From Glebionis coronaria (taxonomy: Eukaryota > Streptophyta > Magnoliopsida > Asterales > Asteraceae), in NCBI GenBank assembly GCA_025667525.1, contig CM046881.1:32162665-32226664 (forward strand): a DNA stretch of 64,000 bases. The letters run 5' to 3'. Below, one piece after another: positions 35,155 through 47,655 of this stretch. The translations under genes and the position numbers were made by a program. Positions within the stretch are counted from its first letter, which is position 1, and every line of letters begins with the position of its first letter. Under the pieces are notes generated by a model. That model was not told the DNA's origin. It saw only the letters and a program-made list of their open reading frames with translations, and ran no database searches.

Positions 35155-36480
35155 ATAGTGTTGACAACTGTTCATGCATCGTCGGGTGGTTTTGAATGAG
35201 ATTTGGTGGTCACCACCGCCAAATTGTTAGCACCCTAATTTAATTCTCACGGGCCTAAATCTTGGTCCCATAATTGCTTAAAAACCCTCTAACCTCATCA
35301 TTATTATTCAAAACTTCCCAATCTATCTTTACACTTCTCATTCTATTATATTTGGTACAAATGTATTAAAACTCTACCTAAAATATAACCTTAAAACAAC
35401 GTCGACTTCTAAACGCCAAAACATCCAATTTAACTTTTTCTTCCAGTCACACACCACCGATAAACTTTCGAGTCTTATTTTATCTTTTGGAACATAAATA
35501 AGAAAAACAAAATATGTATCAAGTAAACTAAAATCTACCAATCATACCTCCACAACAAAAACGACAAAATATGTATCAATTATAAATGTAATAATCACAA
35601 GAAACAATGTAATAACCACAAATATTTTAGCGATTCTACATCACAATAAACATTTCATGATTCTTCATCAATCATCACTACCTTGCCTAAGTTTCTCATT
35701 CATCCATTCAATGTTGATGATTTTGAGGTTATGCCAAGTTATAATCCCGATATTCTTCTTCTAACCCCGTTGATGGTGACACTCTTGTCAAATAAGTCCC
35801 GCCCCCATATAAGAGAGCGTCAAAAAGACATCTAAAAAATACGCCGCTAAATACATCAAAATATTCCATGGACCATTATAGATTAAATTGGATTGTACTA
35901 TATAGTGGATTGTTTGATTTGTCTATTTAAAGATAGTGTGTAAAGTTAATACGAAGAAAGCTAACAGGTTTTGATGGAGGTATTAGGTTTCATTGATCAT
36001 GCATGATGAATTTTAAATTGTGCCTAAAGTGGATGGATGTGGAAATTTTAAAATTTCAAGAAGTAAGACAACAAGATTTAATAAATTTAACTTTATTGGG
36101 TAAATGGTTTCTTTGGTAATATTATTATGCCAAAGCTAAGAAATTTATATTATCGATCGTGATCTACTTTGTTCAACATATCTGAGTGAAAGAAAGTGAT
36201 TTTAATCTGAATTATATGGCCGAAGACGGGAAAAAACGAAGATGATGTTTTGGAAGGTCAACCAATGTGTAAGGAAGAAAGCAAAGAAGCAAACGAATAC
36301 ATCATATGTTCCATCAGTGGCAATGGGTAGTGATGAAGCATTATCTAAGTTCTTTATGTCAACGAAAATAAAAGATTGTAATGCCTTATTAGGATCAAGA
36401 GGCTAGAAATAGAACAAAAGATGTTCGGGCTACAACAATAAATATTTAACTTCCAACAACAAAACGATGACACGAAGACT
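35155..36480 (+). pseudogene. Decayed SANT/Myb-like (Harbinger ORF1-like) transposon gene, copy 3
   Basis: Homologous to 51757-52930 in both the leader (GTGGTCACCACC, then AAAACAACGTCGAC, then CATACCTCCACAACA) and the broken coding part. Readable pieces are NVDDFE near 35710, LKLCPKWMDVE-like near 36020, and a tail NLNYMAEDGKK...YVPSVAMGSDEALSKFFM near 36200-36350, followed by an EIEQKMFGLQQ-like helix. This order fits the plant SANT-like proteins related to PIF/Harbinger ORF1, in which a trihelix part is followed by a W.VLK..PKW motif and a C-terminal coiled coil. Many stops and deletions. Confidence 0.55.
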
Positions 36481-38020
36481 AATTTTTTAAAATTTTGCAT
36501 GTTAATATTTTCAGTTAGTAACGTAATATTTTTTTAGTGATGAGTGAAAGTTTAAATTTTTTAATCAAATGTGTTATAAAATAGGTTTGCTGGTGACATC
36601 ACACCTACCTTAAAAACTCGTATCATGAATCATTAAATTTTGAAATAAAAATTTTTTTAAGATTCACAGAGGTGTAAACGAACATGAAAAATCGATAATT
36701 GCATTCAAATCAGAAAAAAGGGAAGATGTGAACAACGAATGATTCATAATTCTTAAGAAATCAAGAGTTAAATGGGATGATTTAGTTGGTACTTCAATAG
36801 CTATCATATCATTCAAGATTTTGAACCCCGTATAGTATATGCCTTAAATGATTTATAGTGCATGATTCATTGACACACCATCCCTGACTATACGTATATT
36901 TGTAATTGTGCCTTTTTACAAGTCTTTGAATTTATAAATAAATATTTGTTTCAACACAAGTATTTCGTTATAAGGAAAATGACATAAAGAGTCTCTTTGG
37001 AGTCATGGTCTTTAACGTTTTTTCTTGTACATAAAGGCGACAAACTTTTTTTCTAGCCAGTCTAGGCTTTCTCGATCACTTCCTTTTAACTAACTAATTT
37101 CGTTATATCCCATATTAGTGTTAATTAAAAATGGAGGGCCAGAGTGACAATTATAAAAAATCCATTGACAGTATCTTAATATAAATTCATAGAAAATAAA
37201 CTTGATCACCTTGCAAAATAGGTGCCAAGAGCCATTGTGTGCTACGACTCACCAAAACCATCATCGGATTCTTTCATTTTCCTTGACTCATACATTTTTG
37301 GATAACCATAATTCTTGTTCTATGTTAAAACAACAATGGATTTTAATATAATGATTGAAGACCGAATCAACAGTTTCTTGATTATAGGTGATGATGAATT
37401 TAAGAATTAGGTTTAAGAAGAGGAGATGATGGATTTGAGAACAGATTTAGAAGTTAATTCATTTCAGAAGACGATGTATTTGGGAACTAGGTTTCTTGAT
37501 TGTAGATGGAGGTAATGATGGATGTATGATGATTGTAATGAGGGTTCAATGTAGTGAGGGTTCGATGAGAATGATGATGGTTGTGTTGTTTCTTTGGATT
37601 TGTTTAAATTACATAATTGGCTTCAGTTATAAACAAATATCATTGAACCCCATGGGTATTTTTGTTGCTTTTGTATTATGCGATTAAAACGTGTTGTGTG
37701 AAATTTTTTGACAAATTTGGAAATTCTATGTTTTAACTATTTATCAAATTTTAAATTTAAAATTCCGAATCAAATAAACTTTACTAAATAACGACAATTT
37801 AAAAGAAAAATATCACACTTCATTGTTTTGATTTAGTAAGTAAAAGATTGTCGCTATTAATTTTTTTATCATTATACCTATTTTTCGGTACTAAAATTTA
37901 AAGTTGTACTGTACTAGTTAAATATAATATAATGTCTTCATAATATACATGTGAGATGCCCATAAAACATGATTTAATAAAAGAATAAATAGTTAGATCT
38001 CAACCATTAATTTTTTCATC
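36480..38020. other. Intergenic, nothing recognised
   Basis: AT-rich. A GATGATGG-rich tract at 37380-37590 keeps a 63-codon frame open by composition; no domain is seen. Confidence 0.4.
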
Positions 38021-38023
38021 AAA

Positions 38024-38998
38024 TAATAAAAAACCTATTTTCAACCTTTTTTTAAAGAATATATTGTGCAAACGGCAAATCATCGGGTTACAAAAAATAC
38101 ACCATCGCACCGAGTAAATTTTTATCTTTTTATATATGGGTACTTTAAAATATTTTCGACCATTTTCAAGTGATGAAATTTTTTGGCACAAAAATCACAC
38201 GTGATTCGTCAAATCACATGTTATTTTTTTAGTTTTTTAATAACTTTATTATAGTATTATTTACATAATCGTGAAAGACAAGCGAATAACAAGGTGCGTC
38301 ACTAGCCTTTTATAATGACCAAACTAATTCTTTTGGAAACAACATTTGTGGATCTAGGTATCATAATACTACTGTTCATAACTCGTTGGACTCTATTTAG
38401 TTGCTCTCCTGCTTCAACTTTAAGGAATATAAATATGTCAAACGCGAAATTAAAAAAAGATCATGTGTATTCATAAATCACATGTGATGATCACATGAGG
38501 AAATCACATGTGATTCCACAAAATCACTTGTGATGTTAAAGTAATGATGAGAATACTTTTGTCAATAACTAAACGAACATTTTCATATACTTTTGACGAT
38601 TATCAATGTTAAAATTTCGGTCAAAAAATTACACGTGATTTGTAAAACCACCTTTTTGTTTTAAAATTCATGTATGATTTCATAAATCGCCATGTAATTT
38701 CAGAAATTCACCTATGATATTGAAAGTAACAAATCACGTGTGATTTCATAAATCTCATAAATCGCATGTGATTTTATAAATTCAAGTGTGATTTTTAAAA
38801 TTAATAAATCATGTGATTTTTTTAGAACTAAATGTGATTTTTCTGTGTGAAAATAAAAAAAGCCGAAAGTATATAGAAGTGCATATTAATAGAAAGATAA
38901 TTTTATTCACGTCGCGATTGTATAATTACTTTTGCGTAATGATTAACGGTTTAAAAAATATTTAGGTATTAAAAAAAGATTAAAGTGAGCTTTTTAAT
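38024..38998. mobile_element. Long-TIR foldback/MULE-like element A with internal palindromes
   Basis: Left arm 38024-38170 and right arm 38850-38998 are inverted copies. The left has AAACGGCAAATCATC then ACACCATCGCACCGAG. The right, complemented, has AAACCGTTAATCATTACGC then ACAATCGCGACGTG. Arms exceed 100 bp but are diverged. The interior (38190-38840) carries many copies of a palindrome close to AAATCACATGTGATTT. A second member lies at 56121-56590. No coding capacity. Exact ends and target duplication are not resolved. Confidence 0.6.
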
Positions 38999-39150
38999 TA
39001 AGTAAAAGAAAATAATATAAACCGAGATTTGAATGGATAAGTGAGATTAAAATATTTGTAATTTTTTTGAAAGTTGTTCTTTATATAACATTCGTCAATT
39101 AATGCGTTAGTGTATGTTTTCCTAAACTAGTCTTAAGAATTATGTTAGAC

Positions 39151-42133
39151 TACCTCCGTTCCAAATTTATAGTCCTATATATCATTTTGGGATGTCCCAA
39201 AATTATAGTCCTCCTTCCAAAAATAAATGTAAGTAATGTAACAAGTTTACCATATTGCACCTAATGGTACTAGAAATTACGAAGTATATATAAAGTTTTA
39301 ATTAATTGCATAAGGGTAAGAGTGTTATTCTGCAAAAAAAAAGTGTAAAACCCGCAAAAATAAGGTCATTATTTAATTCTATCTTTCAAGTATTTTGAAA
39401 TATTTTATAACGTTAAATACTATTATGTTTAAAGGTTTAAGTTGAAACTGATATTGAATATTTTATTTTAATTTTTTGACGAGTAACGAGGACTACTAGT
39501 GATCGCGATACCGACGGATGCCCAAAAATTTATATTTTATTATCGATCGTTTCAATATTTAATATTTTCGACGATATCGTTTTAATTGCGTATTAAGTCG
39601 TCATATCATTATTTTTCGTGTGCGTTTAAACATCTAAAAAGTATTTCTATAAAACCCGAGCCTCGTAAATAATTTTAAATTGACTAATAGTCATTTTCTA
39701 CCCTATAAAATAGTTAATTGTCTTTTAGTCCAGAAGAATGCTCAAATTACAAGAATTACCCTTCACCCACTATATATAAATGAAATATTTTATTTTCTTA
39801 AACACACAACACATAGTTTTTATCACCAAAATCTCTCATCCTCATTCTCTCTCTTTGCTGTCACCTACATCACACACAAACACAACCAAAATTTGATTTT
39901 TAGCTTGATTTGGAAGAAACTAACAAAAGACCAATCTTGAAAATCATCTTGTGAGTCTTTTGATATAATTTTTATTAACATGCACTAACTTTCATTTACG
40001 AAATTTAATTTTTTTGATGATCAAGTGAAGTTTGATCCGTTTCTAATGTATGCATGTGTTGTTCATCATGTTTATGCTTGATTTTATGCATTGCATGTAT
40101 GAATTTTTGATTTTTGAATTGAAGAAATGAACATGCAAGTGATCTAGGATTAAGAAGGGTTGATTAGAGTCATTTTAGGTTGTTATTAGGATTATAAGAA
40201 TGATTAAAATGGGTTAAAATATTGATTTAACATGATTTTTAAATGGTCATTTTAGATTAGTAACTTTGAAGCTATTTTCGAAAACCTTAAGTCTAAGTAT
40301 ATAGGATGAGATGATATGATATTGTTGTAGAGTTTTTCCTAAGCTTCTATTTGATACCAAGTAGAGCTTCTAACTCCAAACGAGCGAAAAGTTACGCATG
40401 TTCGAAATTCTGAAAATTTATCAAATTATTTCCCGCACACTATCTGATGCAGATCCGAAAAAGGGCAAAATCACCCAGTTCTAGTCCGTTTCAGCTTTCG
40501 TGTAAAACTAAAAAGTCATTTAAAATGTTGTTTTACTACTATCACTCAGATAACCTGTAATGAAAACAAATTTAGACGGGGCAAAACTTAAAATTAAATC
40601 TGCATTTTCTAAAAACCGTCATTTTTAACAGATCTGATGTGAGGGGTAAATCTGTCATTTCTGGTCCGTCTCGGCCTTCGGTCGAAACATGAAAGTTGTT
40701 CAGAATGATGTTTTACATTTATCACGTAGAAATCAGACCTGGAAACGAGTGATAATAGGGTAAAAGTTAATAGTAAAATCTGAGATGTTTAGGGGTAAGA
40801 TTGTAATTTTACACAGAACTTGCATGTGTATTTTGGACAGTTTCTATTGAGTTTCACGTCTCGGGTATAACTGAAAAGTTGTCCGAAACGTCGTTTTGCA
40901 TCCAAAAACTTAAGTCTTTAATCATGAATATGTCATTTAGTGGGTCAATTAATCGGGTCAGACCCGATGGTCAAAGTTGACCAAAAAGTTAAAGTTGACC
41001 AAAAAGTCAATGTTGTCAAATTTTTGTCTAAGTATGCATTTTAATTGATTTTTGACCATAGATTCTTAAGTATCAATTTGTAATGCATGTTAATACATCT
41101 ATACAAGCGTGAAATATCATTCTTCGTCTTATAGCATTTTGAGTGTGAAATTAAGTATACACAACTATTATAGGTCGTGGTTGATTCGTCGGCATCGGTC
41201 TACTCGTCTCGAAAAACTTCTTGTTTGATACTTCATATCACGGTGAGTTTAGAGTCTCGCCTTTAAACTTTAAATGTTTTATTAAACCTGCGAGGGGGAT
41301 ACATGCTATTTTATAAAATGAACACAAGTTGTTTTCGGTATGCTGGACCCGAATGAGATGATAAATGTATAAGTACCATTGTCTTATGAAGTCCCTGAAT
41401 TTCATGCACTGTTAATTATTCGAAGGGGTAAACGTTAATACATATGATAGATCTATTTGGTTTGACAAGCCTTATCCTAGGGTATGTATCCTTGTGAGCA
41501 CCTGAAAGGGATATTATGTATAAGAGATCGTTGGTATATGACAATATTACCTGTTAGTAGGGGCGCCGTAAGTGACCCGGTTTGACGTGTTGGTTAAAGT
41601 TTAGTGGCGTGAGCTTAATGCATTTATCTATATATATGACTTGTCTGTGTGATAAGTTTGAGATGATTAAAAATTCTTGTGTTCACTTATTATTCTTATA
41701 AACTCTATAAATTCACTCGGCTTTTTAGCTGACTTTTTAGCATGTTTATCTCAGGTGATTAAAGAAGAATGTTGGAGGTTTGGAATGGACAAGGAGACAA
41801 GCGCAAATGTTTTGGAAAACATGTTTTAGTTCCATTCAATTATCTTTTTTACTTTAAATGTTTATATACTTTAAAAAGACTTGTGTAAGAAAATTTGGTA
41901 ACGGTTTGTGGGACCAGTACTCTGATCCTCATGAATGGGACCCTTTATCTAAAAACGTCTCTTTTAGAGTCGTTCTTTATATTCTTTTGTGATTGTGCTA
42001 TTTCTTAACACCCATATGGTTGGTTTCCGCTGCGAGTAAATTTGGAGGTGTTAAAAAAAGTAAGAGAGAAAATACACTGATAGTGATGTTTTCTAAAACA
42101 ATCGGGGATTATTAATTTTGGACGGAGGGAGTA
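39151..42133. mobile_element. Stowaway-like MITE split by a solo LTR
   Basis: The left end reads TACCTCCGTTCCAAATTTATAGTCC (first 20 bases at 39151-39170); the right end, complemented, reads TACTCCCTCCGTCC. These are the CTCCCTCCGTCC termini and TA target typical of plant Stowaway/Tc1-mariner MITEs. Removing the LTR insertion and one duplicated AAAAG leaves about 270 bp. Confidence 0.75.
39344..42055 (+). repeat. Solo LTR of a Ty3/gypsy element inside the MITE
   Basis: Begins TGTAAAACCCGC and ends GGAGGTGTTAAA (expected TGTTACA, one substitution). The 5-bp duplication AAAAG lies at 39339-39343 and 42056-42060. The length of 2712 bp and shared motifs (ACCTGCGAGGGGGAT near 41287, TTCACTCGGC and TATCTCAGGTG near 41710-41757) relate it to the LTR at 4957-8396. 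No internal body is present, so it is a solo LTR left by LTR-LTR recombination. It holds no gene. Confidence 0.82.
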
Positions 42134-42561
42134 AAGGTTAAGGCGTACATCGTTATTTTTTTATTTTTTTTTGGACAAACACTAAAAGCAAGCGAAGATG
42201 TTAAAAGTGTACAAATCAGAAGTTGATATGTGCATATTATCGCTTTAAAAAGATGTCTACATATGTCATAAATTGTACATTTCCATTTAACAATTAAAGC
42301 TATGTTTTAAAAGATAGATTACTATATTAAAATGATAGTTTAAATTTATTTCCTAAATAAATGTGATTGTGTTAGTCATATTTACAAGTAGTAAAGTGGT
42401 TTCTTAACTTGTAGGAAATATGAAAAAAGAATAATACAATGTATAAAGTCATTTTCATCTCTCATTTCATTCTTCTCTATTTGACTTTTGCTGCTTTTCT
42501 CTACAACTCCACCATAAGATCCAGCACTGGTAACCACAGCAGCTTCTCTCCGTTCTTCAAA

Positions 42562-43782
42562 ATGAGCAGCTTAGCGATGAAATCCAGACGCAGGAAGAAC
42601 AACAAACCGATCAGACTCGATCTTTCAGAAACACCATTAATCCCAATTAAACCCTCATCATCTACTGAAGAAGTTGCTTCAAATAATGACCTTCTGATGG
42701 ACATCTTGTCCAGATTACCTACCAGATTGCTAGTTCGATCTATGTGTGTATCGAAAGAATGGAACACAATGATCCGAAAACCTACTTTCCAAAAACTTCG
42801 AAACCCTAATCCTGAACCCCCTTCTGGTCTTTTTATTGCTGTCAGTGAGAACGAATTCGCAAAATGTGAGTTTGTTCCATATGACATTGGCAATCCAGTT
42901 AAACCTCCTCCCCTAACCCCTAATTTTGATCCTGAAACTAATATTTTTTTTATCCGGAATGCTGTAAATGGCTTATTCCTATGTACTGGACTGAGGGGTA
43001 AGGATTACATATATAATCCAACTATTAATCATTTCTCTAAGCTTCCCATACGTGATATTGATTCAAATTTATTAGGTATGAGCTTAGCTTTTGATCCTTC
43101 CGTATCACCTCATTACAAAATTGCATATGTAAATTTGTTGAAAGAAAAGATAATAGAGATAAGAGTTTATTCCTCAGAGACTCATACTTGCAAGACTGCA
43201 TGTATATTTAATCTTGACTATGATATTTCAAATATTGAAATGGAGTTTAGTGGTAGTGTTTATTGGAACAATGCTGTCCACTGGATCAGTGATCATAGAT
43301 TTTTGTTGTATTTCAATTTCGATAGAGAGTTGGTTCACAAAATATCAACCCCTTCTGTTAGAAAAAATGTAAACTATATATTTGAGTCTCGAGGTCACTT
43401 TCTTGATGTTGATATGAATCATCCTATCGATTCAACATTAAAAATTCATGAGCTGAAGAGAGATTATTCGGAATGGTTTGTGAAATACATTGTTGATTTA
43501 AAGGAACTTGGTCGGTCGTTCCCTCGATTATTTAGACGTGGAAGTCCTGTTGGATCGCAGACCGCTGTACTGGATCTTGTGTTGGGTGAAAAGGATGACG
43601 ATTCCTTTTTGGTAGTGGAAATACCATGGACAGTTGTAAGATTCAATTTGGTATCAAAAACTTTCCACAAGCTCCGTGATTTTACTGCTTATCCCAATTG
43701 TTCTCACCCTACGAAAGGCCAAAGCCCAGTTGTACGATGGCCGCTTACTTATCAATTCAGGGAGTTTATATTCAGCTTGTGA
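42562..43782 (+). CDS. F-box protein with F-box-associated domain (At5g07610-like), copy 1
   Basis: Encodes about 406 residues from the ATG at 42562. Proteins of this type act as substrate-recognition subunits of SCF ubiquitin ligases, binding Skp1 through the F-box. After a basic N-terminus (KSRRRKNNK) the F-box spans residues 41-84 (DLLMDILSRLPTRLLVRSMCVSKEWNTMI). An F-box-associated region follows, with GLFLC, YNPTINHFSKLP, LAFDPSVSPHYKIAYV, IRVYSSETHTCK, GSVYWNNAVHWI and LGEKDDDSFLVVE. An in-frame ATG at 42439 adds 41 residues, but that part looks like untranslated leader, while TTCAAAATGAGC at 42562 is a better context. The last 30 residues differ from the paralog; the next frame reads QGVYIQLV, matching its GVYVHLP, so a late frameshift probably changed the C-terminus. 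Substrate unknown. Confidence 0.85.
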   Translation: MSSLAMKSRRRKNNKPIRLDLSETPLIPIKPSSSTEEVASNNDLLMDILSRLPTRLLVRSMCVSKEWNTMIRKPTFQKLRNPNPEPPSGLFIAVSENEFAKCEFVPYDIGNPVKPPPLTPNFDPETNIFFIRNAVNGLFLCTGLRGKDYIYNPTINHFSKLPIRDIDSNLLGMSLAFDPSVSPHYKIAYVNLLKEKIIEIRVYSSETHTCKTACIFNLDYDISNIEMEFSGSVYWNNAVHWISDHRFLLYFNFDRELVHKISTPSVRKNVNYIFESRGHFLDVDMNHPIDSTLKIHELKRDYSEWFVKYIVDLKELGRSFPRLFRRGSPVGSQTAVLDLVLGEKDDDSFLVVEIPWTVVRFNLVSKTFHKLRDFTAYPNCSHPTKGQSPVVRWPLTYQFREFIFSL

Positions 43783-46700
43783 TGCATCCATACGTTAGGT
43801 ATGTTTTCTTAGTGAACTTTTGTGTTTGTCATATTTACTTCCTTTTCTTTTGTACGGCAATTCATTCTAAGCTAGCAAGGAGATCTAGATATCAAGATTA
43901 CAAAAACTTCATACAATAGAAAACCTGATTATAAAATATTACGTTTTCCTAGCTAATCCAAGAATTTGATAAAACCTTGATTTCTTCACTTATGCATTAC
44001 TGAATGCATATTTGATTACCTTACAATGTACTTACGTATTATAAGCATTTTTTATTTTTAAAGACAACTATCTCGCGCTACTCCTAAAGCGCTATTTGAA
44101 AACCTTTTTACTTAGTAAGCCAACTCGTTTTGTATTTTGTTTTGATGACAAGCTTAGTAAATTAAACGTATCACAATAACATGCAGTGAAGTAAACTTTT
44201 GATGACTGGTTGTGGATTGTGCTTTAGCTCCACAATCACTGTCTGGGAGTTTCTATACAGTAACTTGCTTTAGCTTATTCAGATATTTTAAAATTGCATG
44301 ATTTGATTAATCATCCAAAGAACATATGAATATTTGAGCATGGGTTTTACAGGTCTACTAATCCTTTATCCCATCTAACAATTGCAACTTTGATAGAGTA
44401 ATTTACAAATTTTTTGTATGAACTAATTGTCAAGGTGTGGTCAAGTTAAATCTCAAGTAATTATATGCTTCCGAATGCTTACTGATTTTAAAGGTGCAAT
44501 ATTATTAAGAAACTAACACGAAGCTTGAAAAAAAGAGAGTATTATCAAAGGTTTGTACAGGCTAAAATCGGATCATATATCCATTCAATTCAAGTGTCTA
44601 AAAATTTTCTATTCCTATGACGAACCTAACAATATGGGAGAAGTTTAACCTCAAAGCTGAGAGCGACAATTTTCCAAACCCGGTTATGATATCTCCAAAT
44701 GATCCATGTTGTAGTTCTGTTTGTATTCACCTTCAGAGTCCTACATATCACAGGACCATATCATCTTTATTTGAGCTCATCCACAGTTAACTCCAACCAT
44801 TTCATTAGGAGCACCTGGGAATATGAAATTTATATTATTTTTTTCTAGCTAGAGATGCTCTCACAGAATTTGAACTCACTAAAAACCAGGTTTAAATACA
44901 CCGGTTGTGTTTTATGCAAATTCTTTCCGAAACTAGTAGATTAAATTATGTTTCCTTTCCATTATATAACATATAACGCGTAAATACGAACATTAGTTAT
45001 TTAGGGCATTATTCACATCAAGGTCCTATATGTTGCTTCAAGCTTCATTTTTTTTAAAGGTGATGTTTGTCCTCTATTCAATTTAATTTTACATACAGAT
45101 TTCATTATACTGTGTTTGATACGTTAATCTAATTTTTGTTTCAGTTCAGGGAATACTATCGGATGCGTTTGATGTTTCTATCGTAGGTACGTTCTTTTGG
45201 TGGTTTTGTGTTTCTTAGGTTTTAGTCTTTCTTCATGATATCATGGCTCTCATAGTTCTTACTTGGTATAAATCTACTTATAAGCAGTAATCTTTCTTGA
45301 TTTGGATTCAGTTCTTCATTAAGATTATGTTGTTTTTGTTTGCCACCTTTTATCTTTAGTCATCTCTCTAAGGTTGCAATTCTTGCCACTCATCTACCTA
45401 GCTAGTTGTAACATAAGCCTATAAGTGCATTTAGTTATCAATGGATCTTGTACTTACAGTGTCTCACAAAGAATCTGCCTATTTAGGTATTTTCTAGGCT
45501 TGCTTTGGTTGAATTTAGGCTTAGTGTTCTATAATCACTTTCCTTGTCTTTTTTTACAAGGAAACTTTGATTAGAAACTAGCATGGAGCTAGGATTAAAT
45601 ACAAGGAAAAGAGAGTGTTACACATATAACAAAGCAATTCTATCCATATAAAACTAGCTTTCTCAAATCTATTAGAGATCCAATTAAAGATGTATTGCTT
45701 TACAACGTTAGGAATGAGTTCTTTGCTTGGCCTTTTCATCACATGGTCTCGTTCCTAAAGGGCCAAAGAAAAAAAATAGTTAAATAGACCACGACATCAA
45801 ACACTTTGTATTTCCGGGGTCCTTGCTAGCTATGTTATTCAAAGTTTTATTTGTCGTGAAATAAAAGGTATTTAGCAACATAATCTTGTACTGTTTATTT
45901 GCTTTAAATGACTTCTTCTAGCAAAATATTAATTTTTTTTTATGTTTTTATACTTGATAAATCAACAACTGAACTATAATAAGCTGCACCTCAATCTGCA
46001 AGACATTAGCTGCACTTCAATGTGATTGAAATATTTTTTGCATCGAATTAGATTTTGTTTATAAGATATTTTTTTTCTATGTTGGAAGTAGTCTGTTACT
46101 TTCATTCTAACCTCAATAGAAATTTCTTTGCATGTTTTACAAATATAAAAATTACAGAAGTTATATTTCTGCTATACATTTCAGTTACGTATTCATAACA
46201 TATTTCTAAAATTTCCCAGCTTAGCTCTTTGATAATTTATATGTATGTCTCAACATTGATTTGCTTAAAGGGTAGTTTATGTGACGCCAGATGTGAAAGT
46301 CATGTATGCTAATCTGACGCATAAGCATGTTAGTTCGCAATAAAAGATTAACAACCGGTAACCCAAAAACCGGCCCACAATCAGCTTTCTTTCCATATGT
46401 GAGGTATATATCACTCCCGAGCGGTTGTGGGTAATGCAGTTATCGTTAAGTTACTTAAAAGGGTAGTTTGTCCAACGCCAAATGTACAAAACCATGTATG
46501 TTAATCCAACGCCAGGATATAACCATGTATGTCGATTTTATTTGAGGCCATCGCCCATCTGTATAGTATTGGATCAACTAGGGCAATATTTTGGAAAGAT
46601 GATAGTGATTTCTGTACATATTTACTTTATTATAATTGCAGGAGGCCTTGTCTCGTGGGACGGTAGTTGGAGCTGGTTAATGCTAGATGATCCGATCTTG

Positions 46701-46990
46701 TTTTCATTATAAAACTCTTGTTTCGACTAGAAGTATAATGCTAACATTTTCTATGTTTGCTTGTACGACAGGAGCTAGAAATGGAGATGTCTGCTGTTGA
46801 TGGAATTGAGATGGAGTAGTGTTGATGTACATCATGGGAACTAAAATGTTCCGACTATATTTGAACTTTGGAAGAGGGTATATTTGAACTTTGTGTTGGA
46901 CGGAATGTTGGATTAGCTTTTAGTAAGACCTGGATCTTTACTGGATTTTAATTTTTGATTGGTTTACCGTTTGTAAAGTTATTGGATTCT
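43783..46990 (+). other. Region after F-box copy 1, possible spliced 3' UTR
   Basis: No coding domain. A strong donor (TTAG/GTATGT) lies at 43798/43799. A possible 42-bp exon at 45145-45186 has TTTGTTTCAG before it and GTAG/GTACG after it. A further acceptor (TACGACAG) precedes 46772. These would make a spliced 3' UTR ending near 46.99 kb. This is a reading of splice signals only, without transcript evidence. A 60-bp direct repeat lies at 46264-46320 and 46454-46513. Confidence 0.3.
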
Positions 46991-47146
46991 TAAGATTTTA
47001 TATTAAGCAAGGTTTCTATTTTTTTTTTGTGGAGGGGTTGATTGATTTTCGGTTTACTTCGATTAGAAAAAAGGTAATGATATTTATATTAGTGGATAAG
47101 TATGGCCCGGCCCGATTTGTGGATTTAGGGTCTATTAGGATTTCAT

Positions 47147-47401
47147 GTAATCACCATTATAAATGGTTGATCAATAAAACATAATATTCATTGGGTTTAA
47201 TTATTCTAACATGTCTAATACCATGTTAGAATGCCTAAAACCTCACAGGTATGATGTATTATTTATCCACTATATATAGTGGTAAAACCCTAGATACCCT
47301 AAGCCTACAAACCGGGCTTGGGCCTATTTATTAACTAATAATCAGCATTATAAATGATTAATCAATTAAACATAATATTCATGGGGTTTAATCATTCTAA
47401 C
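47147..47401. repeat. Direct repeat pair resembling copia-type LTR ends
   Basis: 47147-47210 and 47338-47401 are about 64 bp each and clearly homologous (ATAAATGRTTRATCAATWAAACATAATATTCAT core). Both end TTCTAAC; complemented they start GTTAGAA, as many copia LTRs do. Possibly remnants of a small TRIM-like element. No full element was delimited. Confidence 0.4.
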
Positions 47402-47655
47402 AATTTACACGGAGGTAATTGATACGTACACAGAAAATATAAGTCAAATGAGTATGATATCCTTGCTATCTTTACTGATTTTTATTTAATTTTCTCATTC
47501 CATCTTCATGCCTTTTTCTTGTTTCACTTTCTAAATAGTTTCACCATTGCACTTTTCTATTACAACCACCATCCAACTGAACATATAGACAAAAAGTGAA
47601 AGACTCGATCTGAAGTTAGTGTGCAAAATGGAAGTGAAGGTTAAAGGTTAAAGAA

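Noticed and set aside
42439..42561. Upstream in-frame ATG adding a hydrophobic 41-residue N-terminus to F-box copy 1
   Set aside because: A hydrophobic leader is not expected for this nuclear/cytosolic family, the paralog has none, and the ATG at 42562 has a better context.
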